Shown in pieces: positions 8,680 to 16,493 of a stretch of DNA of 64,000 bases (position 1 is its first letter; each line of letters opens with the position of its first letter). A model generated the notes under the pieces. The model searched no databases and was not told the origin of the DNA. It saw only the letters and a program-made list of their open reading frames with translations. Both the position numbers and the translations under genes were made by a program. Source of the DNA: Pedomonas sp051304405 (GTDB lineage Bacteria; Pseudomonadota; Alphaproteobacteria; Sphingomonadales; Sphingomonadaceae); the NCBI RefSeq assembly GCF_051304405.1, contig NZ_JBPPGG010000001.1, positions 1,054,001 through 1,118,000 on the forward strand. Reading direction: 5' to 3'.

Positions 8680-10863
8680 ATGACCAGAAATAACGACTCC
8701 CAGCGCGCCTCCGGGCGCGGACCGTCGGCGCAGCGCCGCAAGGGCCGGGGTTTCCTGAAAACCGCCCTGGCTGTCGTGTGCGGTATCGTGCTGCTTGCCG
8801 CGATCGGGCTCGGGGCGGCCGTCGGCATCGCCGTGCAGTCGCTGCCCAGCTTCGAGGCGCTGAAGACCCAGCCGCGCGGCCAGATGATCGTCATCAAGGC
8901 CATGGATGGCTCCACCATCGTCACCATCGGCCCGTCCTATGGCGAGTGGCTCACCTCCAGCCAGCTGCCGGACACCATCAAGACCGCCATGGTCGCGATC
9001 GAGGACCGCAAGTTCTACCGCCACGTGGGCATCGACCCCGAGGGCATTGTCCGCGCCATGGTGCGCAACCTTCAGGCCGGGCGCAGCGTGCAGGGCGGCT
9101 CCACCATCACCCAGCAGGTGGTCAAGAACCTGTTCCTCACCAACGAGCGCTCCTACGCCCGCAAGGTGCGCGAACTGGTGCTGGCGCTGGCGATGGAGTC
9201 GCGCTTCAGCAAGGACCAGATCCTGGAGCTTTACCTGAACCGGGTCTACTTCGGCGGCGGCGCCTATGGCGTCGATGCGGCCTCGCGCAAGTTCTTCGGT
9301 CATTCGGCCCGCAGCCTCAGCCTGACGGAGGCGTCCATCATCGCCGGTCTGGTCAAGGCCCCGACGCGCTACGCGCCTTCGTCCGACCCCGAGAGGGCGC
9401 GGGAGCGCGCCCGCATCGTGGTGGCGGCGATGGTGGACAACGGCGACATCACCCCCGCCGCGGCGGAGCGGATTGATCTGGCCGCGGTGCGCTTCGCCCG
9501 CCAGCCGCGCGAGAACAACGTGCGCTACTTCACCGACTGGGTGCTGGAGCAGCTCGACACCCTCACCGACGAGACCGTGGAGCCGCTGGAGATCGAGACC
9601 ACGCTCGACCCCAAGGCCCAGCGCGCGGCGGAGCGGGCGCTGGCGGAGAACGCGCCCGAGGGCGTGCAGGGCGCGCTGGTGGCGCTCGGCCACGACGGCG
9701 CGGTGCGGGCCATGGTGGGCGGCCGCGACTATGTGTCGAGCACCTACAACCGGGCGACCGTGGCCCGCCGTCAGCCGGGCTCGGCGTTCAAGCTGTTCGT
9801 CTACCTGGCGGCGCTGGAGGCGGGCGTGCGCCCCACGGACGTCTACATGGACGAGCCCGTCACCATCAACGGCTGGTCCCCCTCCAACAGCACCCGCACC
9901 TTCAGGGGGCCGGTGACGGTGGAGCAGGCCTTCGCCCAGTCGCTCAACACCGTGGCGGTGCGCATCGCCGACGAGGTGGGCTTCGACCGGGTGGCCTCCA
10001 TGGCCCGCCGCTTCGGCATCACCACGCCCGTCGCCACCACCCCCGCCATGGCGCTGGGCACGTCGGAGGTGCGGGTGATCGACCTGACCACCGCTTTTGC
10101 CGCCGTGGCGCGCGGCGGTGTCGAGGTGCGCCCCTACGGCATCCGCACGGTCAAGACCATGAAGGGCAAGGTGCTCTACCAGTACCAGCCCGAGGCCCCG
10201 CGCGAGCTGGTCTCGCCCGAGGTGGCCGCCAACATGACCCGCCTGCTCCAGGCGGCGGTGCAGACCGGCACGGCCCGCCGCGCCGACATCGGCCGCCCGG
10301 CGGCGGGCAAGACCGGCACCACCCAGTCCAACCGCGACGGCTGGTTCCTCGGCTTCACGGCGGACCTGACGGCGGGCGTGTGGCTGGGCCGCGACGACAA
10401 CAAGGCCGTGCGCGGCATGGCGGGCGGCGCGGCACCGGCAAAGGTGTGGGCGGCGTTCATGCGCGAGGCGACGGAAGGCCTGCCGGTGCAGCCGCTGTTC
10501 GTGGACGCCTCCGGCGTCGACGGGGGCGAGCCCGATGCGGAAGCCTACGGTCTCGTGGAGGCGGGCGAGCTGATCGCCTCGCCGGGCGAGGAGGGCTACA
10601 CCCTGCCGGACGGCACGCCGGTTCCGGCGCCCGACGGCGCGGTGGCGGAAGCGCCCCGGAACGAGCCCCAGGCGCCGGGCCAGCAGACATCCGACGCGAG
10701 CGCCGCATCCGCTCCGGTCGCGGCCTCGGCCCCGGCGCCGCAGCAGGCCGCGCCGCGCCTCGACGACGCCTGGCTCAGGAGCGTGCTGGAGGACAACACC
10801 CGGGCCGGCCGCGCGGCGACCGCCGGTGCGGCCAGCGCCGCCTCAAACGCCAATCCGATGTAG
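8680..10863 (+). CDS. Class A penicillin-binding protein (PBP1A family)
   Basis: Bifunctional peptidoglycan glycosyltransferase/transpeptidase of 727 residues, anchored in the inner membrane with its catalytic domains in the periplasm. The order is a basic cytoplasmic N-terminus, one membrane helix (about residues 25-50), a GT51 domain with EDRKFYRHVG (E108) and GGSTITQQ, then a transpeptidase domain with SAFK (S368), SLN and KTG (K544). The C-terminus is an Ala/Pro-rich low-complexity tail. ATG 8680 is preferred over an in-frame TTG three codons upstream. The last 21 bases overlap the convergent metallohydrolase gene. Confidence 0.95.
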   Translation: MTRNNDSQRASGRGPSAQRRKGRGFLKTALAVVCGIVLLAAIGLGAAVGIAVQSLPSFEALKTQPRGQMIVIKAMDGSTIVTIGPSYGEWLTSSQLPDTIKTAMVAIEDRKFYRHVGIDPEGIVRAMVRNLQAGRSVQGGSTITQQVVKNLFLTNERSYARKVRELVLALAMESRFSKDQILELYLNRVYFGGGAYGVDAASRKFFGHSARSLSLTEASIIAGLVKAPTRYAPSSDPERARERARIVVAAMVDNGDITPAAAERIDLAAVRFARQPRENNVRYFTDWVLEQLDTLTDETVEPLEIETTLDPKAQRAAERALAENAPEGVQGALVALGHDGAVRAMVGGRDYVSSTYNRATVARRQPGSAFKLFVYLAALEAGVRPTDVYMDEPVTINGWSPSNSTRTFRGPVTVEQAFAQSLNTVAVRIADEVGFDRVASMARRFGITTPVATTPAMALGTSEVRVIDLTTAFAAVARGGVEVRPYGIRTVKTMKGKVLYQYQPEAPRELVSPEVAANMTRLLQAAVQTGTARRADIGRPAAGKTGTTQSNRDGWFLGFTADLTAGVWLGRDDNKAVRGMAGGAAPAKVWAAFMREATEGLPVQPLFVDASGVDGGEPDAEAYGLVEAGELIASPGEEGYTLPDGTPVPAPDGAVAEAPRNEPQAPGQQTSDASAASAPVAASAPAPQQAAPRLDDAWLRSVLEDNTRAGRAATAGAASAASNANPM

Positions 10864-11547
10864 CGAACTGCCGTGCGCGCGCAGCCAGGCGCGCGCCGGG
10901 GCGACCGGGCCGCCGTAGAGCTCGGCGTTGAAGGCCCAGAACGCGGCGCTGTGGTCCATGTGGCGCAGGTGGGCGACCTCGTGCGCCACCACATACTGGC
11001 GCACGAACGCGGGCGCGCAGATCAGCCGCCAGGAAAAGCGGATCTTCTTCTGCCACGAACAGCTGCCCCAGCGCGCGCCGGGGTCGCCGATGGAGACGTC
11101 CGCCACCGTGAGCTGGTGCCGGGCCGCCAGCGCGAGGGTGCGCTCGGTCAGGTCCTTCAGCGCCGCGTCCTTGAGGAAGCGGGCGACGCGCACCGGCACA
11201 TGCGCCTCCGGCCCGCCGACGATCAGCCTGTTGCCCACGCGCACCGCGCGCCGGCCCGCCTTTTCCTCCCATTCCACCACCAGCTCCTCCCCGTCGAAGG
11301 GGATGCGGCTGCCGTGGCCCACCGTCTGGACGGCGGGCCAGCGGGCCAGCGCCTCGGCGATCCAGTCGTGGCGCTCGTCGACGAACGCCATGCCCCGGGC
11401 CAGCGAGACCCGCTTGGGCAGGCTGAGGCGGAACACGCCCTTGTGGGGCAGGGAGGTGAGGATGATGCGGCGGGCGCGCGGCACCCGGTGGATCTCCAGC
11501 GGGATGGTGCGCCCGGCGACGGTGAGTTCGCGGCGTTCGACGGTCAC
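10843..11547 (-). CDS. YgjP-type zinc metallohydrolase (M48/DUF45, SprT-like)
   Basis: A 234-residue cytoplasmic protein with a zincin motif HEVAH (H189-E190-H193) and a downstream histidine in HMDH that is probably the third zinc ligand. The WGSCSWQKKIRFSWRL block before it is characteristic of the YgjP/DUF45 group, whose substrate is poorly known. It is the last gene of a minus-strand run with overlapping ends (SCO protein, cysteine-cluster protein, this gene), and it overlaps the PBP gene tail to tail. Confidence 0.9.
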   Translation of the reverse strand: MTVERRELTVAGRTIPLEIHRVPRARRIILTSLPHKGVFRLSLPKRVSLARGMAFVDERHDWIAEALARWPAVQTVGHGSRIPFDGEELVVEWEEKAGRRAVRVGNRLIVGGPEAHVPVRVARFLKDAALKDLTERTLALAARHQLTVADVSIGDPGARWGSCSWQKKIRFSWRLICAPAFVRQYVVAHEVAHLRHMDHSAAFWAFNAELYGGPVAPARAWLRAHGSSLHRIGV

Positions 11548-11984
11548 GGTTCCTCGTCGAGGATATGGTCCTCAAGCGGCCCGGCGAACCGTTCGGAGAC
11601 GGTCCAGCCGCACACCGACGCGCCGCTTTTCACCGTGGAGAGCGGGTCGCCCGTCACCAGCGGATGCCACGGCGGCAGATCCTCGCCCCGCGCCACCAGC
11701 CGGTAGGCGCAGGTCCGCGGCAGCCACGGAAGCCGCCGCACGTCCCGCGGGGTCAGCTTGAGGCAGTCCGGCACCAGCCGCTTGCGCTGGGCGTAGTTGC
11801 TGCACCGGCCGGTGTCCAGGTCGAGGAGGCGGCAGGCCACGTTGGTGTGGGCGATCTCGCCGGTGTCCTCGTACTCCAGCTTGTGCAGGCAGCATTTGGC
11901 GCAGCCGTCGCAGAGGGACTCCCACTCCTCGGTGGACATGTCCTCAAGGCGCTTGCGCTTCCAGAAGGGACTTTGTTCGGTCAT
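11544..11984 (-). CDS. YcgN/UPF0260 cysteine-cluster protein
   Basis: A 146-residue cytoplasmic protein of the UPF0260 (YcgN) family. Conserved cysteines are arranged as CDGCAKCC near residue 26, followed by NVACRLLD, RCSNYAQR, DCLKLT and RTCAYRL. This pattern suggests metal or Fe-S binding, though no activity is established for the family. It overlaps both neighbours by four bases, so the three genes are almost certainly co-translated. Confidence 0.9.
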   Translation of the reverse strand: MTEQSPFWKRKRLEDMSTEEWESLCDGCAKCCLHKLEYEDTGEIAHTNVACRLLDLDTGRCSNYAQRKRLVPDCLKLTPRDVRRLPWLPRTCAYRLVARGEDLPPWHPLVTGDPLSTVKSGASVCGWTVSERFAGPLEDHILDEEP

Positions 11985-12598
11985 CCGGCCAGTTCGCCCA
12001 GCCGCCGGGCGATCTCCGCCGGCGGCGTGTTGGAGGTAAAGTGAGCCTCGTATGCCCCCTCGGGGCTGATGAGGTATATAAGCGCCGTGTGGTCCATCAG
12101 GTAATCGCTGGACCCGTCGTCCTCACGCTTGACCGCATACACCCGGTAGGCCTGCTTGGCTGCCTCGATCTGACCGGGCGTGCCGGTGAGGCCCACCAGC
12201 CTGGGGTGGAACAGGCTGACGTAGTCCTTGAGGGCGGCCACGGTGTCCCGCTCCGGGTCGATGGTGATGAACAGCGGCTGGATGGCCGCCGCCGCCTTCG
12301 GGTTCTGCTCCTCCAGCGTGGTCAGCGCCAGCGACAGGTTCTGCAGGTCGCCGGGGCACACGTCCGGGCAGTAGGTGTAGCCGAAGTAGACCAGCAGGTG
12401 CTTGCCCGGCCAGCTCTTCTCGGTCACCGGCTGGCCGTCCTGGTTGACCAGGCTGAACGGCCCGCCGATGGGCACCCGGCCGTCGGCGCCCGGCTGGCCC
12501 GCGCGCCAGGTCTGCCAGACCAGTATGCCCGCCACCATGCACAGCCCCGCCAGTGCGGCGACGATGATGGGAAAGGAAATGGTGCGCTTCGCTGCCAT
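11981..12598 (-). CDS. SCO1/SenC family copper chaperone
   Basis: A membrane-anchored periplasmic thioredoxin-fold protein (205 residues) that delivers copper to the CuA site of cytochrome c oxidase. It has one N-terminal membrane helix (residues 8-28), the copper-binding CPDVC (C77, C81) and a distal histidine in MDHTALIYL (H170). ATG 12598 is chosen so the protein starts just before its membrane helix; a GTG at 12655 is possible. It heads the minus-strand operon. A regB/regA pair lies 860 bases away, and SCO/SenC-RegAB linkage is well known in alphaproteobacteria. Confidence 0.93.
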   Translation of the reverse strand: MAAKRTISFPIIVAALAGLCMVAGILVWQTWRAGQPGADGRVPIGGPFSLVNQDGQPVTEKSWPGKHLLVYFGYTYCPDVCPGDLQNLSLALTTLEEQNPKAAAAIQPLFITIDPERDTVAALKDYVSLFHPRLVGLTGTPGQIEAAKQAYRVYAVKREDDGSSDYLMDHTALIYLISPEGAYEAHFTSNTPPAEIARRLGELAG

Positions 12599-12693
12599 GG
12601 CGGCCCCGTTCTGCCTGACTGGGATGGATCGAGGGGTATACCGCCCCTTCTCCACCCGATATATAAAATCCAGGATGTCACGGAGAGGATAAA

Positions 12694-13287
12694 ATGACGC
12701 GTATGTTGGGGCGACTGCTTCCGGTCGTTGCGGCTACCGTGCTGGGAGCGGTTGCGCTCTCGTCACCGGCGATGGCGGAAATTGGTGGACCGTCCTTCCA
12801 GTTCATGAAGGCGGTGAAGGACAAGGACCTGTTCAAGGCCAACACCCTGCTGAACGAGCCGGGCGCCGCAATCATCGACTACCGCGACCCCGACACGGGC
12901 GACGGCGCGCTCCACATGGTGGTGAAGCGGCGCGACCTCCAGTGGGTGAACTACCTGCTCTCCCGCGGGGCCAACCCCAACATTGAAGACCGGGACGGCA
13001 ACACGCCGCTCATTCTGGCCGCCTCGCAGGGGTTCACCGACGGCGTGCGGACGCTCATCGAGTTCAAGGCGGACGTCAACTACCGCAACCGCGCGGGCGA
13101 GACGGCGCTCATCAAGGCAGTGCAGGCGCTGAACGCGCCGGTGGTGCGCCAGCTTCTGGAAGCAGGGGCCAAGCCGGAGCTGACGGACCACGTGACAGGC
13201 TATTCGGCCATCGACTATGCGGAGCGCAACCGCCGGGCCGGTGCGATCCTGCGCCTCCTGAAATCGCCGCCCAAGGCCGCGGAGTAG
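12694..13287 (+). CDS. Secreted ankyrin-repeat protein
   Basis: A 197-residue protein with a signal peptide (hydrophobic core, then SSPAMAE cleavage region near residue 28) and about four ankyrin repeats, of which ANPNIEDRDGNTPLILAA and the ADVNYRNRAGETALIKA segment are clearest. It is expected to act as a small periplasmic binding scaffold with unknown partner. GAGAGG precedes ATG 12694. It is divergent from the SCO gene and upstream of regB, so a role near respiratory regulation is possible but unproven. Confidence 0.88.
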   Translation: MTRMLGRLLPVVAATVLGAVALSSPAMAEIGGPSFQFMKAVKDKDLFKANTLLNEPGAAIIDYRDPDTGDGALHMVVKRRDLQWVNYLLSRGANPNIEDRDGNTPLILAASQGFTDGVRTLIEFKADVNYRNRAGETALIKAVQALNAPVVRQLLEAGAKPELTDHVTGYSAIDYAERNRRAGAILRLLKSPPKAAE

Positions 13288-13459
13288 GGCGGCGGGGCAA
13301 GGCCGCGCGGGAGGCGGCAGGCCGCCTTCCGCGGGTCGAAGCGTTACAGCCCGGGGGTGCCTCTCCGTGCCCGCGGGGAACAAAATGTCGCAACGGCGGC
13401 TTAACGACTGAAATGGCGGAGCGTTCTCCTGTAGTTACCCATATCGAGAGAAGGCATTG

Positions 13460-14788
13460 ATGGCGTATAGCGGAGCTGTGACGCACGACCGAGACCAGAC
13501 CGAGACGGCAACCGGACCACTGGTGCTGGGACTGCCGGGCGTGCGGGTCCGCACCCTGCTGACGATCCGCTGGATCGCCATTGCCGGCCAGTTCGTCACC
13601 CTCGTCATCGTCGGGCTGGTCCTCCAGTACCCCCTGCCGTTATGGCCCACGCTGGCGGCGCTGGCGGCGAGCGTCGCCGTCAACCTCGGCTCCTCGCTGC
13701 TGCACCCGGCCAAGGCCTACCTCACCGGGCGGGAGGCGACGGTCCACCTGGCGTTCGACGTGCTCCAGCTTTCCGTGCTGCTGTACCTGACCGGCGGCCT
13801 TACCAACCCCTTCGCCATGCTCATTCTGGTGCCGGTCACCATCTCCTCGACGCTGCTGTCGCTGCGGAACACGGTGTTCCTGTTCCTGCTGGCCACGGTG
13901 TGCCTCACCGTGCTGGCCTTCACCTCGCTGCCGCTGCCCTGGCCGGGCGAGCCGCTGACGCTGCCCGTCCCCTACCGGGTGGGCCAGTGGATGGCGCTGG
14001 TGTTCGGCATGGGCTTCCTCGCCGCCTATGCCTGGCAGGTCTCGGCGGAAGGGCGGCGGCGGCAGCTGGCGCTGGTCGCCACCCAGACGGCGCTGGCGCG
14101 GGAGCAGAAGATGTCGGCGCTGGGCTCGCTGGCGGCGGCGGCCGCGCACGAGCTGGGCGGGCCGCTCGGCACCATCACCCTCATCGCGCGGGAGCTGGAC
14201 GACCAGCTGGGCAACGACCCGGACTTCGGCTCCGACGTGCGCCTGCTCCGGGACGAGGCGGCGCGCTGCCGGGAAATCCTCGTCGGCATCGCCCGCCGCG
14301 CCGAGGCGGAGCAGCCCTTCCCCGAGCTGCCGCTGGACGCGGTGGCGCAGGAGGTGTTCCAGCCGTTCGAGGGGCGGGGCATCACGCTGTCGGTCACCTA
14401 CGCCAGCCGCGATCCGGCCCGGCGGCCGGTCTCCGTCGCCCGCTCGCCCGAGCTGATCCACGGCCTCAACAATCTGGTGTCCAACGCCGTCCGCCACGCC
14501 CGCAGCCGGGTGGAGGCGGAGATCACCGACGACCGCGACGTCGTCTGCCTGACGATCCGGGACGATGGAGACGGCTTCGATCCCGTGCTCCTGCCCCGGC
14601 TGGGCGAACCCTACCTCGGCCCGTCCCAGTCCGGCTCGGGCGGAACCGGCCTCGGCATTTTCATTGCCACAACCCTGCTGGAGCGCACCGGCGCGACGCT
14701 CACCTTCTCCAACCGTCCCGAAGGGGGCGCGCGGGTGGACGTCTGCTGGCCGCGCCACGCCTTCAGCGCAGAGGAGACCCAATCATGA
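13460..14788 (+). CDS. regB: Redox-sensing histidine kinase RegB (PrrB/ActS)
   Basis: Membrane kinase that senses quinone pool and thiol state and phosphorylates RegA. Of 442 residues, the N-terminal 185 form about six membrane helices. These contain the GGLTNPF heptapeptide (residues 112-118), the ubiquinone site in this family. The kinase core has the H-box LAAAAAHELGGPL (H230), a cysteine in ARCREIL (C270) at the place of the redox-active RegB cysteine, an N-box (NNLVSNAVRHA) and a G-box (GGTGLGIFIA). ATG 13460 is used rather than the TTG just before. It overlaps regA by four bases. Confidence 0.94.
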   Translation: MAYSGAVTHDRDQTETATGPLVLGLPGVRVRTLLTIRWIAIAGQFVTLVIVGLVLQYPLPLWPTLAALAASVAVNLGSSLLHPAKAYLTGREATVHLAFDVLQLSVLLYLTGGLTNPFAMLILVPVTISSTLLSLRNTVFLFLLATVCLTVLAFTSLPLPWPGEPLTLPVPYRVGQWMALVFGMGFLAAYAWQVSAEGRRRQLALVATQTALAREQKMSALGSLAAAAAHELGGPLGTITLIARELDDQLGNDPDFGSDVRLLRDEAARCREILVGIARRAEAEQPFPELPLDAVAQEVFQPFEGRGITLSVTYASRDPARRPVSVARSPELIHGLNNLVSNAVRHARSRVEAEITDDRDVVCLTIRDDGDGFDPVLLPRLGEPYLGPSQSGSGGTGLGIFIATTLLERTGATLTFSNRPEGGARVDVCWPRHAFSAEETQS

Positions 14789-15327
14789 CTTCGGTTGCCA
14801 AGGACGACATGAGCCTCTTGCTGGTGGACGACGACGCGGCATTCCGGCAGCGCCTGGCGGTCACCCTGGAGCGGCGCGGGTTCGCGGTGAACACGGCCAC
14901 CGGCGTCGCCGAGGCCCGCAAGCTGGCGGCCCAGCTCAAACCCGCCTTCGCGGTCGTCGACATGCGGCTGGAAGACGGCAACGGCCTCGACGTGGTCTCC
15001 GACCTGCGCCAGCTGCGCCCGGACATCCGCGCCATCATCCTCACCGGCTACGGCAACCTCGCCACCGCCGTCGCCGCGGTCAAGACCGGCGCCGTCGACT
15101 ACCTCGCCAAACCCGCCGACCCGGACGACATCGTCAAGGCCCTGCTGGCGGAAGAAGGCGAACGCCCCGCTCCGCCGGAGGAACCCATGTCCGCCGACCG
15201 CGTCCGGTGGGAACACATCCAGCGCGTCTACGAACTGTGCGGCCGCAACGTCTCGGAAACCGCCCGGCGGCTGAAGATGCACCGCCGCACCCTCCAGCGC
15301 ATCCTCTCCAAACGCTCGCCCCGCTGA
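14785..15327 (+). CDS. regA: Redox response regulator RegA (PrrA/ActR)
   Basis: A 180-residue response regulator, cognate of RegB. The receiver domain has the acidic pocket VDDD (15-17), the phospho-acceptor D59 in VVDMRLEDGNG, and the conserved lysine in DYLAKP. The C-terminal Fis-type helix-turn-helix (GRNVSETARRLKMHRRTLQR) is the highly conserved RegA DNA-binding segment. It controls photosynthesis, respiration, nitrogen or carbon fixation genes depending on the species. The start overlaps the regB stop as ATGA. Confidence 0.95.
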   Translation: MTSVAKDDMSLLLVDDDAAFRQRLAVTLERRGFAVNTATGVAEARKLAAQLKPAFAVVDMRLEDGNGLDVVSDLRQLRPDIRAIILTGYGNLATAVAAVKTGAVDYLAKPADPDDIVKALLAEEGERPAPPEEPMSADRVRWEHIQRVYELCGRNVSETARRLKMHRRTLQRILSKRSPR

Positions 15328-15429
15328 GGACGGAAAGCCGGGGGAGAAAAGAAGGGACCACACACCCTGCCGCTCCGCCACGCACCGAGAGCGTTTTCTG
15401 GAGCGTCTTTTGTTTTTTGTTTTCCCTAT

Positions 15430-15696
15430 GCAGGAGGGTCTTGGACCCTCCTGCACCTCCCTTTCGTTTTTCGGGCCGTGCGTGGGTCAAGGGAGGTGCG
15501 AACGGGTGTTTGTTTGACAGGGACGCGCCTGTCTCTCCCGTCGATGCGGGCCTCCCGGCCATCCCGGCAGGCTCTTCTGCTTCTGCCAGGCGCGGCCCCT
15601 TGATGTGAAAAGATATCGGGCCGCGTTTCCAGCACGCACCGGAAACGAGTCCCGATAAACTCAAGGGAGGTGCAGGAGGGGCAAGCCCCTCCTGCA
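15430..15696. repeat. Paired-hairpin intergenic element, copy 3
   Basis: Lies in the 432-base convergent gap between regA and the peptidase gene. The left hairpin has 11-base arms GCAGGAGGGTC/GACCCTCCTGC (15430-15454), followed by CACCTCCCTTTCGTTTTTC. The interior holds a GGGCCGCGTTTCC module (15618-15650). The right hairpin has perfect 12-base arms TGCAGGAGGGGC/GCCCCTCCTGCA (15671-15696), preceded by AAGGGAGG, the mirror of the left flank. No coding signal is seen inside. Confidence 0.8.
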
Positions 15697-15759
15697 ATCT
15701 TTCAATCCTTCAATCCTTCAATCCTGCAAGGCGACGCACCCCCTCACGGGCGGAGTGCG

Positions 15760-16437
15760 TCAGTCGGCGTTCTGGTGCAGCCACCAGTTCTGTTCGTTGA
15801 TGGAGTAGATGGGCCGGTAGTGGACGATGGCCTTGTCCGGCATCACTTCCTTGATCTGGTTGTCGAGGATCAGCCAGCCGTTGCCTTCGCGCACGGCCAG
15901 CACCGCGTGGGGCACGCCGAGGTTGAGGTCCTGGAGCACGACGATGCGCATGTCTTCGGGCGGAACGCCTGCCGCTTTCAGTGCCATGTACTTGGCGATG
16001 GCGAAGTCCTCGCAGTCGCCCGCGCCCCGCGCCAGGAACTGGTCCACTGTGGCCCAGTAGTCGTTGACGCCCCAGTTTTCCCGGTCGGTCACGTAGCGCA
16101 CGCGGTTCATGGTGTCGTTGACGAGGCGCAGCTGGGTGGCCCGGTCCTTGCCTTTGAGGCTTTCCATCAGTGCGGACCACGAGGGCCGGGCGCAGCCGGC
16201 GGGCGAGTCCGGGCGGCATGCGCCGCTGTTCGCCAGCGCCGCCGCGCCGGGGGCGGGGCCGGAGGTTTCGTCCGCTGCGGCCGGGCGGGCGTTGCGTGCC
16301 AGCATGTCGGTCCACTTGCGGAAGGTGCCGATGTTGGAGTGGCGCGTCTCGCTGCTGCCGAAAATGCCCGAGGGCGCTGCCAGGGCCTGGAACGGCATAG
16401 CCCCCAGCAGTACAGCGGCGAGGATGACCTTACGCAT
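15760..16437 (-). CDS. Transglutaminase-like cysteine peptidase (BTLCP family), secreted
   Basis: A 225-residue periplasmic protein with a clean signal peptide (MRKVILAAVLLGAMPFQALAA). The catalytic triad of bacterial transglutaminase-like cysteine proteinases is visible: Cys in GAGDCEDFAIAKYM, His in GVPHAVLAV, Asp in WLILDNQ. LapG-like relatives cut adhesins under c-di-GMP control, but no LapD or adhesin is adjacent. ATG 16437 is chosen for the signal peptide and an upstream CGGAACC; ATG 16449 is possible. It is divergent from a sensor with a degenerate HD-GYP domain. Confidence 0.9.
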   Translation of the reverse strand: MRKVILAAVLLGAMPFQALAAPSGIFGSSETRHSNIGTFRKWTDMLARNARPAAADETSGPAPGAAALANSGACRPDSPAGCARPSWSALMESLKGKDRATQLRLVNDTMNRVRYVTDRENWGVNDYWATVDQFLARGAGDCEDFAIAKYMALKAAGVPPEDMRIVVLQDLNLGVPHAVLAVREGNGWLILDNQIKEVMPDKAIVHYRPIYSINEQNWWLHQNAD

Positions 16438-16493
16438 GGTTCCGTTCATCGAGCAAAGTGGTTTATACTCCGTCAACATATGGGAGGCGGGGC

